The notes under the pieces: model-generated
Database searches by the model: none
What the model saw: only the letters and a program-made list of their open reading frames with translations
What the model was told of the DNA's origin: nothing
Program-made: the position numbers and the translations under genes
Shown here: one piece after another, positions 1 to 12,691 of the stretch
How positions within the stretch are numbered: the first letter of the stretch is position 1
Layout of the letters: each line of letters begins with the position of its first letter
Source: Lepidodermella squamata
Taxonomy: Eukaryota > Gastrotricha
Length of the DNA: 64,000 nt
Reading direction: 5' to 3'
Assembly: GCA_047495785.1 (NCBI GenBank)
Contig: JBLDXI010000032.1
Coordinates: 1,860,001 to 1,924,000 of the forward strand

Positions 1-773
1 AACTCATTCACGGTGTGAACATAGTGAAAAGGAACCTTTCATGTATTTTTTCGCGCTTGCCGTAAGCTTTGCTTTTCATGACCTCCGGCGAGACTCGGGC
101 CATCATGTTTTTTGAATAGATTTGAAAGTCTCAACTCGCACCGCCCAAGTGATTCAAAGCATAAAAAGGCCACTGTCAATGGTGTTGCGTAGCAAGTACT
201 TGACGACGAACACTGATAAAAGCTACAGAAGCATTTTCCTAATTAATCTAAAGAGAAATATCTCATGCCCACATTTTTACAATCACCGATATATCATTGA
301 TAAATGCACAAATACGGCGTCACTGTCTGCTTCGAAAATATATATACTCTTGAATGATGTCTCAAGTCGGATGAAGATACGATATCCCTATGAATATATT
401 TTCTGCTGTAGGAGCCAATAGCTATTGGTAGCTGACGGCTTGATGCTCGTCATGTACTCGAATTTTTCTTCAAAGCGTGGCGATTTGGAATAGATCGATC
501 TTTATTGTAGCTTCGAATAAACGATACAACGCGCATGCATTTTGGCGCCTTATTGTGGAAGTATGTTCCGCCGGTCGCAACTATATGGCTCCTTAGCAAC
601 GAATCGATTATTTGCACCTGTATGCTAAATACCACCTCATATATATTTTGTATTGTGGGTCGGGCGAACAAAATGACGTGTTATAGCTGCAAAATACTAC
701 GACTATAGGCTAACATAATTACTAAACATTTGAAATTTAGATTATTTTGCTAAGCTAATTTGTAACTTCTGGA
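1..773. other. Upstream region without a supported gene
   Basis: No open frame here looks coding in composition or joins convincingly to another exon. The only hint is on the minus strand at the left edge: an ATG at 106 opens a basic frame of 32 codons that could be the first exon of a gene transcribed leftward out of the window, but it ends in a stop within the visible sequence unless spliced. The region presumably holds the promoter of the gene starting at 774; I recognise no TATA box or other element. Confidence 0.4.
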
Positions 774-3700
774 ATGTACCCGCAAACGGGATCCCAGAAC
801 CAGATGTTCCCCAGCGTGGTCGAAATTGTGATTGTTCGACCCGTTGGGGGTGTCCACCCGAGACTCTATCCGAAAAGCCAGAATCACAACAGTCGACAAA
901 TTTTGCTGCCAACCGAAGGTGGTGCGACTATTCGCAGCAAGCAACAGCCTCAGCAGTCCCAGCTACCACCGTTAGGATCACAGGCCACAGGAAACCAAGG
1001 AGGGCCCTCGCTATCTAATGCTGGGCTACCGATGATCATTATCAGAGGATCGGACGGTAGAGTTATCCCAACCGACACAATTTGGCAAAGGTTGCTCGCT
1101 CTGGCTAGAATGCGTGTTAGCACAGGTAAAAATATAATAAGGCGGAATGATTATTTGCGCTGATAATTTTATAGGAATGCCACTTACGAACGCCGAAGAT
1201 TGGCGCTTGCCACATGTTCACGCTCCAGCTAAGCCCGATTATTCAAGGTTTATGCCTTTTACTTTGAGAAGATACTACACGTCAAGCGGGCTAACAGTTC
1301 GAACTGGCCACCACCCGGTATGCTATGAGATCCACTGCTACGTTTTCCTTAAATTATACTTATCATAGGGCTGGCCGACCTATTTGACTTCAATGACTCC
1401 GTCAATGAGTGGCATGCAACGTGTCCATCAACAACAGCTACAACAGCACCAGATGATTCAACAGCGAAAGCAATTGGAAATGCAGTTACAGCAACAGCAG
1501 CAACAACAACAAGATGGCCAAGTTACACAGTCCGTGCCATCCCTGGGCACTGGGAACAAATATTGGCCTATGGAAACCAGTTTTCACATAACAGCGCCCG
1601 GTCGTTCTCAGACTTACGCAAATCAGACATATTTCCGAACTCCAGAGGATCGCCGTATCGACACGGGCGTCCCTGCATTCACGCGAGGAAAAGAGCTAAC
1701 CCCAGAGTTTTCATACGGTGTGAAAGGTTATTGGCCAAGGCTCTGTTACGGTTGTCAACGTCAAAATACACCTCAGTAAGTTGTAGCTAAAATAGGGAAA
1801 TTTTATGCTGAATTTTACCTGCTGGTAGTTTCCATTTCGCCAAGACGATTAGAACCGGTGGTGGTTTTACTTACGTCAAGCGAGACATTCCTCGTTTAAC
1901 GAACGCCTCTAACAATCCGCTTCATTGGTACGTTGTTGGACCGCCGTCCCGCATGCAAAAGGACTACATCAGACGAAATCGCAAGTCTGCTGTCGTGCCG
2001 TCAATGCGGAAATTTCCTCCAAAGCTGCGTCGGCAGAAGACGACGGCGAGCAGCCAACCTACTGCCGAATCAGTTAAATTCGCATCTGTGGCCGAAGTTG
2101 TTGAAATTCCCTCAGAAGTTGAAGACGCTGCAACTAGCGATGAGGATGATGAGGACGAAGAAATCGCTGAAATCATTGCACACGGCACTGAGGGTGAGCT
2201 GCTTGGCGCGGGTGAGAGCCCTGGTATTCTCGCCGACAGCTTGGAGAAAGAGAACAACAAAACTGATTTATCACTTAATCTAAATACGGATAGACGGTCT
2301 TCGTTCCAAGCATGGTCTGAAGAACCGACCGAACCTTCAAAGGATGACGAAATGGAGCAACCCCCAGCCGCCATTGTGCTTGTGGTTCAGCATACTCCTG
2401 AATCTGGAGCCTTGGACATCGAAAGGATGTCCAGAGCGGGTAGCCGTAAAGACAGCCGTCACCCGAGCCGAGAATTCGACCCCAACTTCAGCGCCGACAC
2501 AACTGGGCTGAACAGCGCTCGAGATCCTCCAACGGCGACCGAATCTTTGGAATTCGTTTCCGGGCTTCAAAGCAGTGCTTTTCTGGAAAGTCAAAGAACA
2601 GAGTTTGATACGACTCTAACAACACCGGGCGTCGCTCCTTTGGAGCAAATTCCGTCTGTTCCAGTCTCCGCAAGATCAATCTCTCCACCAATTACCCCAG
2701 CTAAAAAGCCAAAGCATTCCAGGGGCTCAGTTGGTATGTTTCTAATTACTACTTAGCTTATAAGACTTACGCAAATTATGTGGGAAATGAATTTTTATTG
2801 AACAACTTGAATTGAAGTCGACCAGGACTTATTCGCTGACGGATACAGAACTCCTAAACATACTCGCTTCGGGTCGATTTTAACGACCCCGCGAGGGCTT
2901 GTTCGTTCCAGAACTCGTGAGTTGTAGTATCCCATAAAGTAGATCCGTTTAGTTCAAACATGTTAATCGTTAATTCAGCGCCAATTTATAGAAGCGTTAT
3001 CATATAATTTCCAGCGAGTGCTAATTTTAATTTTAAAATTCCCCAAAATACTTGCAAACACTCGAACATCGTACAGAAAGCGCTACAATGTCTCGAGAAG
3101 ACCGAAGTTTCATCACACCACCTCCTGTCAGTATGAGCGCGATCGGCAGCTATGACGATGCTCAGGTGCCTCTGGCTCATTTGATTGACATAACCATCCC
3201 GAACCCTGACTCTGGCTCTCGCGATACATCATCTACCGAATTACCCCAGATATTTTCTCAAAACGAGAGTGTTAACCCTGAAATTTCTAGCGAGCTGAGC
3301 TACGCCAGCAACAGATCGCAAGCACTACCTGTTATTGCACACTCCCCGACATCGATTGTCGCAGTTGCCCCAGAACCTTCTTCAGTTTCGACTGGTCTGC
3401 CTCAGTTAACAAGACGATCGTCCGTCGTATCTACTACTACGACGATGAAGTCAGCTGCTGGATCGGGGAAATCAGCGAAAGGTTTAACGCTTGTGGAAGC
3501 GCGGTCTTGTATTAGACGTGTTGATTCTGCGTGGTCTCTTCTTATCTTGGCGTTTTAAAGATCTATTTTATTTAATTTTATCTTTTTGGTACTATAAATA
3601 ATTGAATTTTCTGATATAAAACGGCCTTTCTTAATTCCCGTCTTAAGAGCCCCTGAAACTAGACTCGCCGCCATTGATGCCCAGCCCACCCCCTCCTCCA

Positions 3701-6700
3701 GTTCAAGAGCTGCCTGTTCTGCCACCAATTCCACCAGAACCTGAGCCTGTCTTGCCACCAATTCCTAGCGTGTCAGTTTCTGAATCGGCAACAATACCTG
3801 CCTCGCCATCTCGTGGTACGTCAGTTGTCCCGCAAGAAGAAGAAGACGAGCTTCCTGGGATGGACATCGACAAATTTCTTTCCGAGAGCGCGCCGCCTTT
3901 ACCATCTCTTCTGGGATCGCCCGAATTGGTGAAAGAGCAACAAACGCCACCTGCAATTACAAACAAAGCCCAGGCTATAACACCAGGGCCGATTCAAGCT
4001 TTTGATACATGGGCTCCTAAAACTATCATAGAAGACTCCCAACCACCGTCTAATGCCGAGATACCTTCTGCTAATGATCATTCCAGCGAGATCTCATCAA
4101 TAACTACTCCGATTCCACGACAGCAGTCTGTACCACCCCGCTCAGCTATCAGCAGTGAATCTTCTAAACAAGCTCGACAAGCGAATCCTCCAAGAGTTAG
4201 AATTGCCGAAGGTTCTCGCGGTTCGCCGTCTCCAACTTGGAAAGCGAAATCGCCCGGCAGCGGCTCGTCAACTCGTGCTCCAAGTCAACCACAGATATCT
4301 GGTACTCATCGATGTTGTACACCCCTTCAACCCACCTTATTCAACCCTTATAACCCACTTTTCCAAGTGCAATCACGTTTTGTGTTGCCAGTTAACCCAG
4401 AAACAACCCACAGAACTGCTAAGTTTCCGCTATTATCTCAGTATGCTTTTCTAAGCTTTAAATTTCACAAAGCACTGCTAACCTTCATTCTTACTACTTT
4501 TCCTCATTAATTGAAGCACATAACGCACGTTTAGCTGCATAACATCTTATGTTCCCCTGATTAACAATTTTCCTTGCATCTTTCTCACAGAGACTCCAAT
4601 CACTGCTGAGTCGAAGCCTGAAAGTGCAACACCTGTGCGACGCCCGATGGAAGAAGAATTCGTTCCATTCGTGAAACGCGAGGTCGAATACAAGCCGCTA
4701 CAACATTTCGAAGCTCGAGAGGTCGAACATCACCCAGCCTCTCCGCTGAGGTCAGCTTCTAAAGTAGTGCCCCGCCCTCGACCCGCAGTTTCTTCTGAGG
4801 ATCTAAAAACGCCGCCCGAGCTGGTATAGTTTTGAAGAGGATGTTTGTGACCAATGAATACGCGTTTACGTTTTTGAAGGTTCAAGCTCCCCCTCCACCT
4901 CCTCCGCAACAGGTTGTGAAAGAAGTTGCCGCAAAACTGTAAGAATCCAATTAAACCATTTTGAGAATTTCGCCTATATATGCCCTTTTCTACCGCAGTA
5001 AAGAGGACAAGCCGACACCAAAGGCAAAAGAAAAACCACGTGAGTTGAAAACAAGAATTTCGCCGGTGGAAGAATGTAGAGCGGTCCATTTTTTATTTCT
5101 TTTTCGCACTTGCACTCTGCTCTAATTCAGCTTTTAAAGTGTCTTTTTCGCAGCTCTTGGAGACGCGCTCATTATATTCTTTTCATCTCAATGGATTCTT
5201 CAAGAATGCTACGCGATTATTGATATAGATATTTTAGCACGCGAGGTGTTGCACGTTTATTTTATCGCCGGTTATAGCGGTTGTCTAAACATTAATATTG
5301 CATTTTTTGAGTCGCACCTGCTGTCTCTTGGTGAATTTTTTTAAGCCGGCTCTCCCCCTGGGCTTGATTGCGTTCTAAGATGGCGAAATTGCGTGTATCT
5401 TAATAATTCAACAGTCTTGTTGTGCATGTTTTATTACTTTTCAAGCAATTTATTGTTTCATGTAATATAAACGCATATAGAGCCCAAGCCGAAGGAACCC
5501 AAGGAGCCGAAGCCAAAACCGATAAAGGAGACTAAAGTTAAGGAACCGAAAGAGCCTAAGGAACCACCACCGCCACCACCTCCACCTGTCGAGCCAGAAC
5601 CAACGTCAACTGACCTTGTGCCTCCGACTTCATCAGAGGACAACAAAAAGTCGAAGAAATTCCACACTAAGAAAACTAAGGTAATTAATGCATGATATGA
5701 AGGTGGAATGTTTTCCATCTTTGGAATGTTTATAGATCGCACCAACACCAACTATTATCGCACCACCTGAGACTGAATCTGTGCCTCCACCTACTGCTGC
5801 CAGTTCTCAACCCTTACCAACTGTTGAAGAGCTCACAGATCGCGGGCTCTCAGGAATGTCTGTTGAACCACCCCCAGTCCTTCCTCCGATTACAAAGACA
5901 CCTTCGGTCATACCCGAAAATACTGATAACCGACAGCCCAGCCGAGCTGCTACTGAAGCAAGTGTATGTAGTGACTCAGTAGTGTCTTGCCTTTAGCTGT
6001 AGATTGTTCTTTCCCCGTCTGTCTATAGGATGCTGGTAGTGGTGGACCTGATTTCATCTACGTGGATGATGAAGTAGTAAAACTGAAACTAAAAGTTAGA
6101 ATTTCATGTTTATTCCGTGCGCTCTAGGATGATGGATACGACGACGAATACGGACCTGAAGGTGCCACTGCAGTCGGTGGCGTCGTCGAAATCGATGCCA
6201 GCGGGAAACCGAAGTTACAACGAGCCCAAGTACAGCGCAAGTCCAAAAAGGCTCTGGGGCTAGAGTAAGTTTCCCATTCACATGTTTCGATTAATGTTCA
6301 TGAATAATGCCTGCAAAAGTTTGTGGAGGTAGGAAAACATGAAACCTCTTGCGACCCCTTCTAGATACGTAACTTTAATTTGAAACCTGGTAGAATCCCA
6401 TTCTGAAATATTAGAACCAACTGCAGAGCTGAACCATTATTCAAACCCATTAATTATTAGGTTTTGTAGAACCCGCGGAAAGCTGAATTAGCCTCAAACA
6501 ATATTGGTGTTTCGTTTAAAATTCGCCTCCATTTTTTACCGAAATTTTTTTCACAATGTTCTCCCATTTCACGACTGTAGCGATACTGAGGATCAATTGC
6601 AAAGGTAAGGCCTTCTTATCGACCAATCCACATCGTTTTCCGCTATGCCCATTTTGTTACGAAAGGCGCGTGTAACGCGCGCTTAAAATATCTCGCTGAG

Positions 6701-8512
6701 TTGCAATCGCTTTTCTCGCTTTGATGTGTTACGTTTTGAATATAAACTCGAACGCTTACTCATGTACCGGGACATCAGAAATCGCATTGACTCGACTACA
6801 GCTATTTGTGCAGTATCGCTGGATACAACAACTCGATAGTAGTATTAGCTCTCCGGAGTTGTGTTGCTTTTTCCCTGTTGCCTCAAGAATTTGTGTCGTG
6901 TCGGACGACGCTCATTATTTTTTGTGTTTGACATAGGCGGATGCGAAAGGTGCGCCTCGATGCCAAAGGCCAACCTTTGCCTGCCACAGCCGAAACGGAC
7001 GATGATGACCCGCGTGGAGGCGGCGATGCACTTGATTTGCTGGCTAAATACTGCATCATTCAGTGCGAAGATTCACTTGTACTTCAGACTAAATTAACAA
7101 CATTCCCATTTCAGTTTAAGCCGTATTCCAGTCTACGAAGGCGTTTTTAGAGCGACAGTCCAGCGACAACGGTACAAATACGAATCCATCGGCGGAATGG
7201 ATACTCACAACGATGACACGCCGGGCGGTGGCTTGGGATTTCCAGTTCATCTAGCTGCCCAGGTTCAAATGGACTTGGTTCACAAACCAGTCGGAGGATG
7301 TCGCGATTATTCAGTAAGAAAAATGTATAATTCCGCTTTTAACTTACGCAAAATGGTGACTTTTAGTGGGAGAGCGTTGGCGATCATCAGCTGGATCGGG
7401 TTGACTTTGAAATAACCGAATTGATGAAACGCCAAGTCGACATACAATCTGAGCTGAAAGCCCTGCGCGAGATGCATGCGGAAAAAATTGCGACCATCGC
7501 TCGCGTCGATTACGCCATAGATCCCTCAACTCTGAAAAACGAACGAAAAGGCAAGAAGGGCAAGGGAAAGAAAGGCAAGGCGAAGGTAAGTGCTGATCCG
7601 GAACGGAGCGTCGTGAACGATAGTGGTGGCGAAGAGCTACCTGGGAGTGCGAAGGGCACGCAGACCGATATGATGGTTGGCAATGTTCGCCTACATGATG
7701 ATAGCGATCAGCCTCACATTGACTCTAACGCTCAATTTGTCTCCATGTTACCAGCCAAAATAATGTCCTTGATTTCCGAGAAGCCAGAAATCGCCGCACT
7801 TCATGCGAAGATTGAGGTAACGCGCGAACGCTCACGAATGTTGGAACAGCGCCTCCAAGCGATTTTGCCGCAACGTTCGGTGATGTTTGATGTTTGCCGC
7901 GACTTGTACCACGCTGCCCAAACCTCGAACGCTAAACCGCCGATTTACATGCGACGCCAATCCGCCCGCTTCAGGGCGCTTCATCCGACACCTGATCGCG
8001 AAATGAATATCGAGGACCTGCCAGATGCGCTACGCCAGATTAATAACAACATCACAAAGCAGGAATATGATTTCATCTCTATGGTTTTGCAGCTGCCACG
8101 AAGGCAGCGGATAAATCTAAAGCTTTTCTCCGCAATTTGCGCACTGAGTGAAAAAGTTTCTCAACTAGAGCCGTTACTGCGGGGTCTCATGAACAAAATT
8201 GACGTCGATGCGCTGCATTGGAAAATGGAACGAGCGCAAATTTTGTTCGCCCTGCTCGCTGAACAATCGCCTGGAGCTCATCCGGGGACGATTCCAACGG
8301 AAATGCTGTTTGTCGAGCTGAGAGCTGGAGGTCTTTCAGAAGAGCATGCGATGTATTGCATCCAGAAATTTGACCGTGATAACCTAGGCTACATTAGCTT
8401 TCTTGATTTCCTCATTTTCCTTCCTCTTTACGTTATCATTCATGAGAATGTTCTAAACAACCCACTGTATGACGCACCCGATTTTTTCAATCAACCCATT
8501 GCAGCACGGTGA
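774..8512 (+). CDS. Large proline/acidic-rich protein with C-terminal EF-hand-like domain (18 exons)
   Basis: Model: join(774..1125, 1175..1317, 1369..1775, 1829..2733, 2818..2916, 3077..3481, 3648..4301, 4591..4823, 4880..4938, 4999..5039, 5481..5680, 5736..5963, 6029..6073, 6128..6264, 6581..6604, 6937..7062, 7115..7313, 7367..8512), 1800 aa. All junctions are GT-AG and in phase; the join 3481/3648 is the least certain. The N-terminus has a glutamine tract and short motifs rich in Y, R and G. The middle (roughly residues 350-1250) is low-complexity, rich in P, E, S and T with a run of eight prolines and a KEPK-rich stretch, so probably disordered. The last 380 residues look folded: a lysine-rich coiled segment (KGKKGKGKKGKAK), helices, then one EF-hand-like loop (DRDNLGYISFLD) whose position 5 is Leu and position 12 Asp, so calcium binding is doubtful. 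I do not recognise the family; a ciliary or cytoskeletal scaffold is possible but unproven. The gene converges with the CHD1L gene, with 223 nt between stop codons. Confidence 0.7.
1489..1512 (+). repeat. CAG/CAA tract encoding eight glutamines
   Basis: Mixed CAG and CAA codons encode a pure run of eight Gln at the end of a wider Gln-rich segment (about 1428-1512) in exon 3 of the gene starting at 774. The mixed codons make the tract less slippage-prone than a pure CAG repeat. Confidence 0.9.
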
Positions 8513-8735
8513 TATTTTCTATCGAATCAAACCCTAGGTATATAAACACGTCCCTTCACGATCATTTAACATTTATTACTCAACGTATTAACCAGTGCAA
8601 TTTCAGGTTATTTTCGCACAAAGCTTGATGTTATGTTACATTATAATAGTATGCTTTCTCAGAAAATCAGAAAAATTACATTGAACAATAAAACAGAATT
8701 GTCAAAAAGGTTCGACTGTCATGATTTTCGTTCAT
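8513..8735. other. Convergent 3' ends with overlapping poly(A) signals
   Basis: The gap between the stop of the rightward gene (8512) and the stop of the leftward CHD1L gene (8736) holds an AATAAA on the plus strand at 8687-8692 and an AATAAA on the minus strand at 8577-8572. Each signal lies inside the other gene's 3' untranslated region, so the two transcripts should overlap by at least about 110 nt. No other element is seen. Confidence 0.6.
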
Positions 8736-11700
8736 TCACAGCTTGAACTGGGCAGTAGAGATCATTTGGTCACGTTTTTCGCAGGCATAAATCCAAGCGT
8801 AATGTACAGTCGTTGCTCCTGAATACGCCGCAATCTGTCATTCAGAGAATAAATATAAAACAGACTTGACAAAAGAAAATAAAAAATTAGAAAAATATAA
8901 AAAATTAGCGCATCTTAGTCGTATTAGTTGAGAAATATTTCGTTTAAATTATAAAAACATATAAAGGACACCCTAAATTCAAGATTCCAATAAAAATCCT
9001 CCTAAAGTTCTTCCTAGTCTGGAATTTTTTTAACATAATGCCGAATAGGTACATAGAATAACAATTAGAATAAGAATAAAGTGAGCCGTCAGTTTAGGAA
9101 TTCATTAGGATTTTCTATATTTCTCAGCCCTAGCCAATATCGATTCCAATTATCGATTTTACAAATCAGTGATTTTTCCGATACCAGAAGTCTTGGAAGT
9201 CCATATTGAAAATGTTTCTATCTACCATTTAGTTGATGGTCCCAGGTACCTAAAAACATATAACCAAAGGAGGGCATGAAGGGCAAAGGATCGATCAGGA
9301 AAAAAATCGCAAAAAAATCTGTCCGAAAGTTGTTGGAACCTCAAGTTAATTAGTGCAAATATCTTGACTAAATTTCAATGTCCTTACCTTGTCAACGCTT
9401 TCTTGAGGCAGGTCAGACTTATCGACAATGAAGTAGCAATTATCGCTTGGAGCAGCTAAAATATCGCCCCCAAATCGTTTGATTACGTCTTCGATATGGC
9501 TCAAAGCTCGGCAGTCTTTCGGCAAAAAAGCGAGGGAAAACTTGACGTTCGAGAACGGCCCGTCATTTGTCGCATTTTGCTTGTTATCAGCTTCCTTAAT
9601 CGTAAGCTCAGGAGCTGAATGAACGCTGCTTTCATCGTCTGAAGGCTGTTTCGTCGCTTGACGCTTGAAGTAATAGACAAAAGGCTGGGCCGAGCCGTGG
9701 CAAAACCACTTTCTAACAAGCCGCTCAACACCGTACCAACGAGCAGCCAAAGGACCTCGTCCAATTCTCGGGAAATGAATCGAGTAAACCACTGAGGAAT
9801 CGCTACTTTCGATGAAGTGCTTCAATCGGCGAAAAACTGTCTCGACGTTAGTTAGTTCAATAGGTTTTTGTTCCCCAGACGGCTTGCGATGCTGGCAAAC
9901 CATCAAAGCCAGAGAAATCTGGATATTTGCATCATCGCCAAGGCCTGTAATCAAATGAAGATCGCCGACATTCAAATCTTTCGCCTCGCTTGAAAGTTCG
10001 TATAAGCGACACGGTTCATCCCCGAGCGACGTGTCGATGGCCGAAAACACGCCGCCGCTACCCCAAGAGCCGCAGTCATCGACCCAGGCGCATACGATAG
10101 CATGGTTTTTGACGTTAGGAACAACGTGATCTTGCGGTTTCGTCACATCGCCGACTACAAAACGAATCGCTCCGGTTGTATTTTTCGATTCCTCGTCTTC
10201 ATCCTGATCCATGTCGAGCGGGTCGACAGGGGTGTTGACGTTATCAGGCAACGGGAGGTTGAGACTCGTGTAACTCAAGCGTTGCCATAGCTTTTCCTTT
10301 GCTTGAGCGCGACGAATTGCTGGGTCAACCTTCGGAGCAGCCTACAAATAAAAAATAGGTATAATTGAGATTAAATTGATTAAGGTGGTAGGACCTTTCG
10401 AGGCTTCGATTCGCGCATGTCTTCATCTGCCAGCATTTCATCGGCCAAAAAAACGGTTTTCTTGCTTTTTCGCTTTCCCTCAGGTAACAGGTCCAAATCG
10501 CTCGATTTTTTCTTGGCGTTTTCTTCAGCTCTCAACTGCTCAGCCTCAACTTTAAGCCGTTCAACGAGGGGAGCAGTTAAATCATCGGTTGTTAAATCTC
10601 CAGCTTCTTTTTCAGCCTCTGCCTCGGCTAGCATGGCTTCTGGGACGTTTTTGTCCTCGTCAGATGACGTCCAGCAGCCATCCTTATTAGTCCGGCCTAA
10701 TATTGCCTCAAAATCGACAGTTGCATCGTCACTTTTATCGTCATCGAATAATTTATCCAATCCGATACGTAGGACTTCTTTCCACCACGTTTTCGATTCG
10801 AAACCAGGCAGTGATCCCGGGGCTGGTTCGGATGATGCCCCGCCAACAACAGCTTCACTCAAACACATTTTAGCCGATTGCCGCCTTAATATATTCTCTT
10901 CAACGGTATGCCGAGAAACAAAACGGATGACTTTGACCTAGAAAAAAATAATATTACTAACAGAGGCTGAGAAAACTCAACTCACAGCTTTTGTTTGACC
11001 GATACGGTGAGCTCTTGCGATAGCTTGAAGGTCATTCTGCGGGTTCATGTCCGAGTCGAACAAAATTACGGTATCAGCTGAGACGAGATTGAGACCAACC
11101 CCGCCAGCCCGAGTCGATAGTAGAAAAACGAACGAAGATTTGTCTTTTCGAGCGAAATTACTGACGGCCAAATATCGCTCTTCGCCTCGGACAGAGCCAT
11201 CAAGACGTTCGTATTGATAATTGCGATAAGTTAGGTAGTCTTGAAGTATGTCAAGCATATGCGTCATTTGACTGAAAACTAGGACTTTATGGCCTAGAGG
11301 CTTAAGATAGGCCAATAGCTGGTCCAACACGACAAGTTTTCCACTCGCTGTTGCCAAATGCTCACCCGCTTCAAATGGCTCAGGTTCAACCCCTGAAAGT
11401 TTAGAATATTAAATCCAGCTTAATGAAACATGAAGAGACAAACCGTCGAAAAGGTAAGGGTGATCAACGCATTTTCGGAGACAAACCAGCGCGTTTTGAA
11501 CGTTATTTCGAGATGTTTTGATTGCCCCGGTTAGAGCTTCGATATTTCTCGCTAGGATCGATCGGTACAACTTCTTCTGAACTTGAGTCAAGTTGACATA
11601 AAGATGAACTACGCCTCGCGACGGTAAATTCGGCTCAACTTCAGATTTCAACCTTCGAATGATGTACGGCGCGATTTCTTGTTGAAGTTGCCGCTGAAGC

Positions 11701-12560
11701 GCCGTATCACTGACTAGATTAGCGTATTTGCAAATGAACGAGTCGGTTTGCGATGGCGGAAATCTCGTCGGCGCTGCAAGGCTAAGAAGCGCGTAAAGCT
11801 CGCGAACATTATTTTGTACCGGAGTTCCAGTCATCAGTATGCACGAGTGGCGGGTCAGGCTTTTGCAAATTTTGTACAATGCGCTCTCGGCATTTTTCAC
11901 GCGTTGAGCTTCGTCGAAAATTAAGGCGGAGTAAGACAGCAAAACAAAAAATTCCTCGTCATTTATCAGCAGCTCAGGGGTGCATAGAATCACCATTTTC
12001 GATTTCCCGGAGCCTGAACGTTTCAAGTCGGCCGAAATTCGGTCTTGCAATATGGGCCGCTCTTCTTTTGAGCCAGTATACACTCGAAGATCAAGCTTAG
12101 GACCCCACCTAAAAGCTGAGATGGTACAAGCAAACTGTCGGAGTAATTTCTCACATTTTGAATTCATCCTGCCAATTTTTGAAAACACTCAGAGGTACGA
12201 TAACCAGCGATGGACGGCTGACATCAGCGACACAATGCACGTATTTCAGCAAGTGAATAGTCTAATCAAAAAGGTTCAATTAGGTTGGAGATTTAGACAA
12301 AAACTGCATACTTGGCATGTTTTTCCCAGTCCCATATCGTCACAGATTAAACCACCATCGCCAGATCCTCGCAGCCAAGTGTTAACTAGCCAATTAATGC
12401 CCTCCTTTTGGTAGTCTCTCAGCGTTAGTCCATCTTAAAATAAATTTTGCTTCTTCCATTTCGTGGAAAATAAAAGCTATCCCACACCTTTTCCATAGTC
12501 GCAAGAGACGAGGTCAACAAAATTCTCCTTCGATTCGCCACTATGCTTAGCTGACGCCAT
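8736..12560 (-). CDS. CHD1L: CHD1L/ALC1-type SNF2 remodeller with macro and BRCT-like domains
   Basis: Model: complement(join(8736..8834, 9388..10341, 10395..10937, 10986..11392, 11444..12108, 12155..12261, 12312..12433, 12488..12560)), 989 aa. The family uses ATP to slide nucleosomes and is recruited to DNA breaks when its macro domain binds poly(ADP-ribose). Seen here: helicase motif I DDMGLGKT (residues 56-63), motif II DEAQ (about 155; DEAH is usual in CHD1L), motif [13 protein letters not shown], a C-lobe with AHRIGQTK, a lysine-rich acidic linker, a macro domain (about 685-860, with a GDVTKP start and [11 protein letters not shown] loop), then a BRCT-like domain (about 903-985). The BRCT end, with its conserved Trp in [11 protein letters not shown], is supplied by the last exon across a 553-nt intron. 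Vertebrate CHD1L (about 897 aa) ends with the macro domain, so the BRCT extension is unusual. The start at 12560 is the first ATG in frame with motif I and leaves only a short tail before the helicase, as in CHD1L. Confidence 0.88.
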
Positions 12561-12614
12561 ATATTACGAAAAGTCTACACATGCGAAAAAACAAGCATAG
12601 ATAGAAATGCAAGC

Positions 12615-12620
12615 TTTTAT
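12615..12620 (-). other. Poly(A) signal for the secreted-peptide gene
   Basis: AATAAA on the minus strand, 72 nt beyond the stop codon of the small secreted-peptide gene. It is the expected place for its 3' end and supports that gene as a real transcription unit. Confidence 0.6.
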
Positions 12621-12691
12621 TCAAGACACGTGAACACAAGGGAAGGCAGCAGACTAAATAATATCAGGAAAAAATATAACAAAAGTCCAGC

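Noticed and set aside
122-421. 99-codon plus-strand frame before the first gene
   Set aside because: Composition is unlike the confirmed exons here and it has no splice partner, domain or conserved neighbour.
3703-3966. Minus-strand frames opposite the proline-rich exons (also 5458-5751)
   Set aside because: They are shadows of the low-complexity Pro/Glu codons of the plus-strand gene, giving artificial Gly/Ser runs.
10417-10941. 174-codon plus-strand frame opposite CHD1L exon 6
   Set aside because: The minus strand continues the remodeller in phase on both sides; the plus frame is Ser-rich antisense of its acidic linker.
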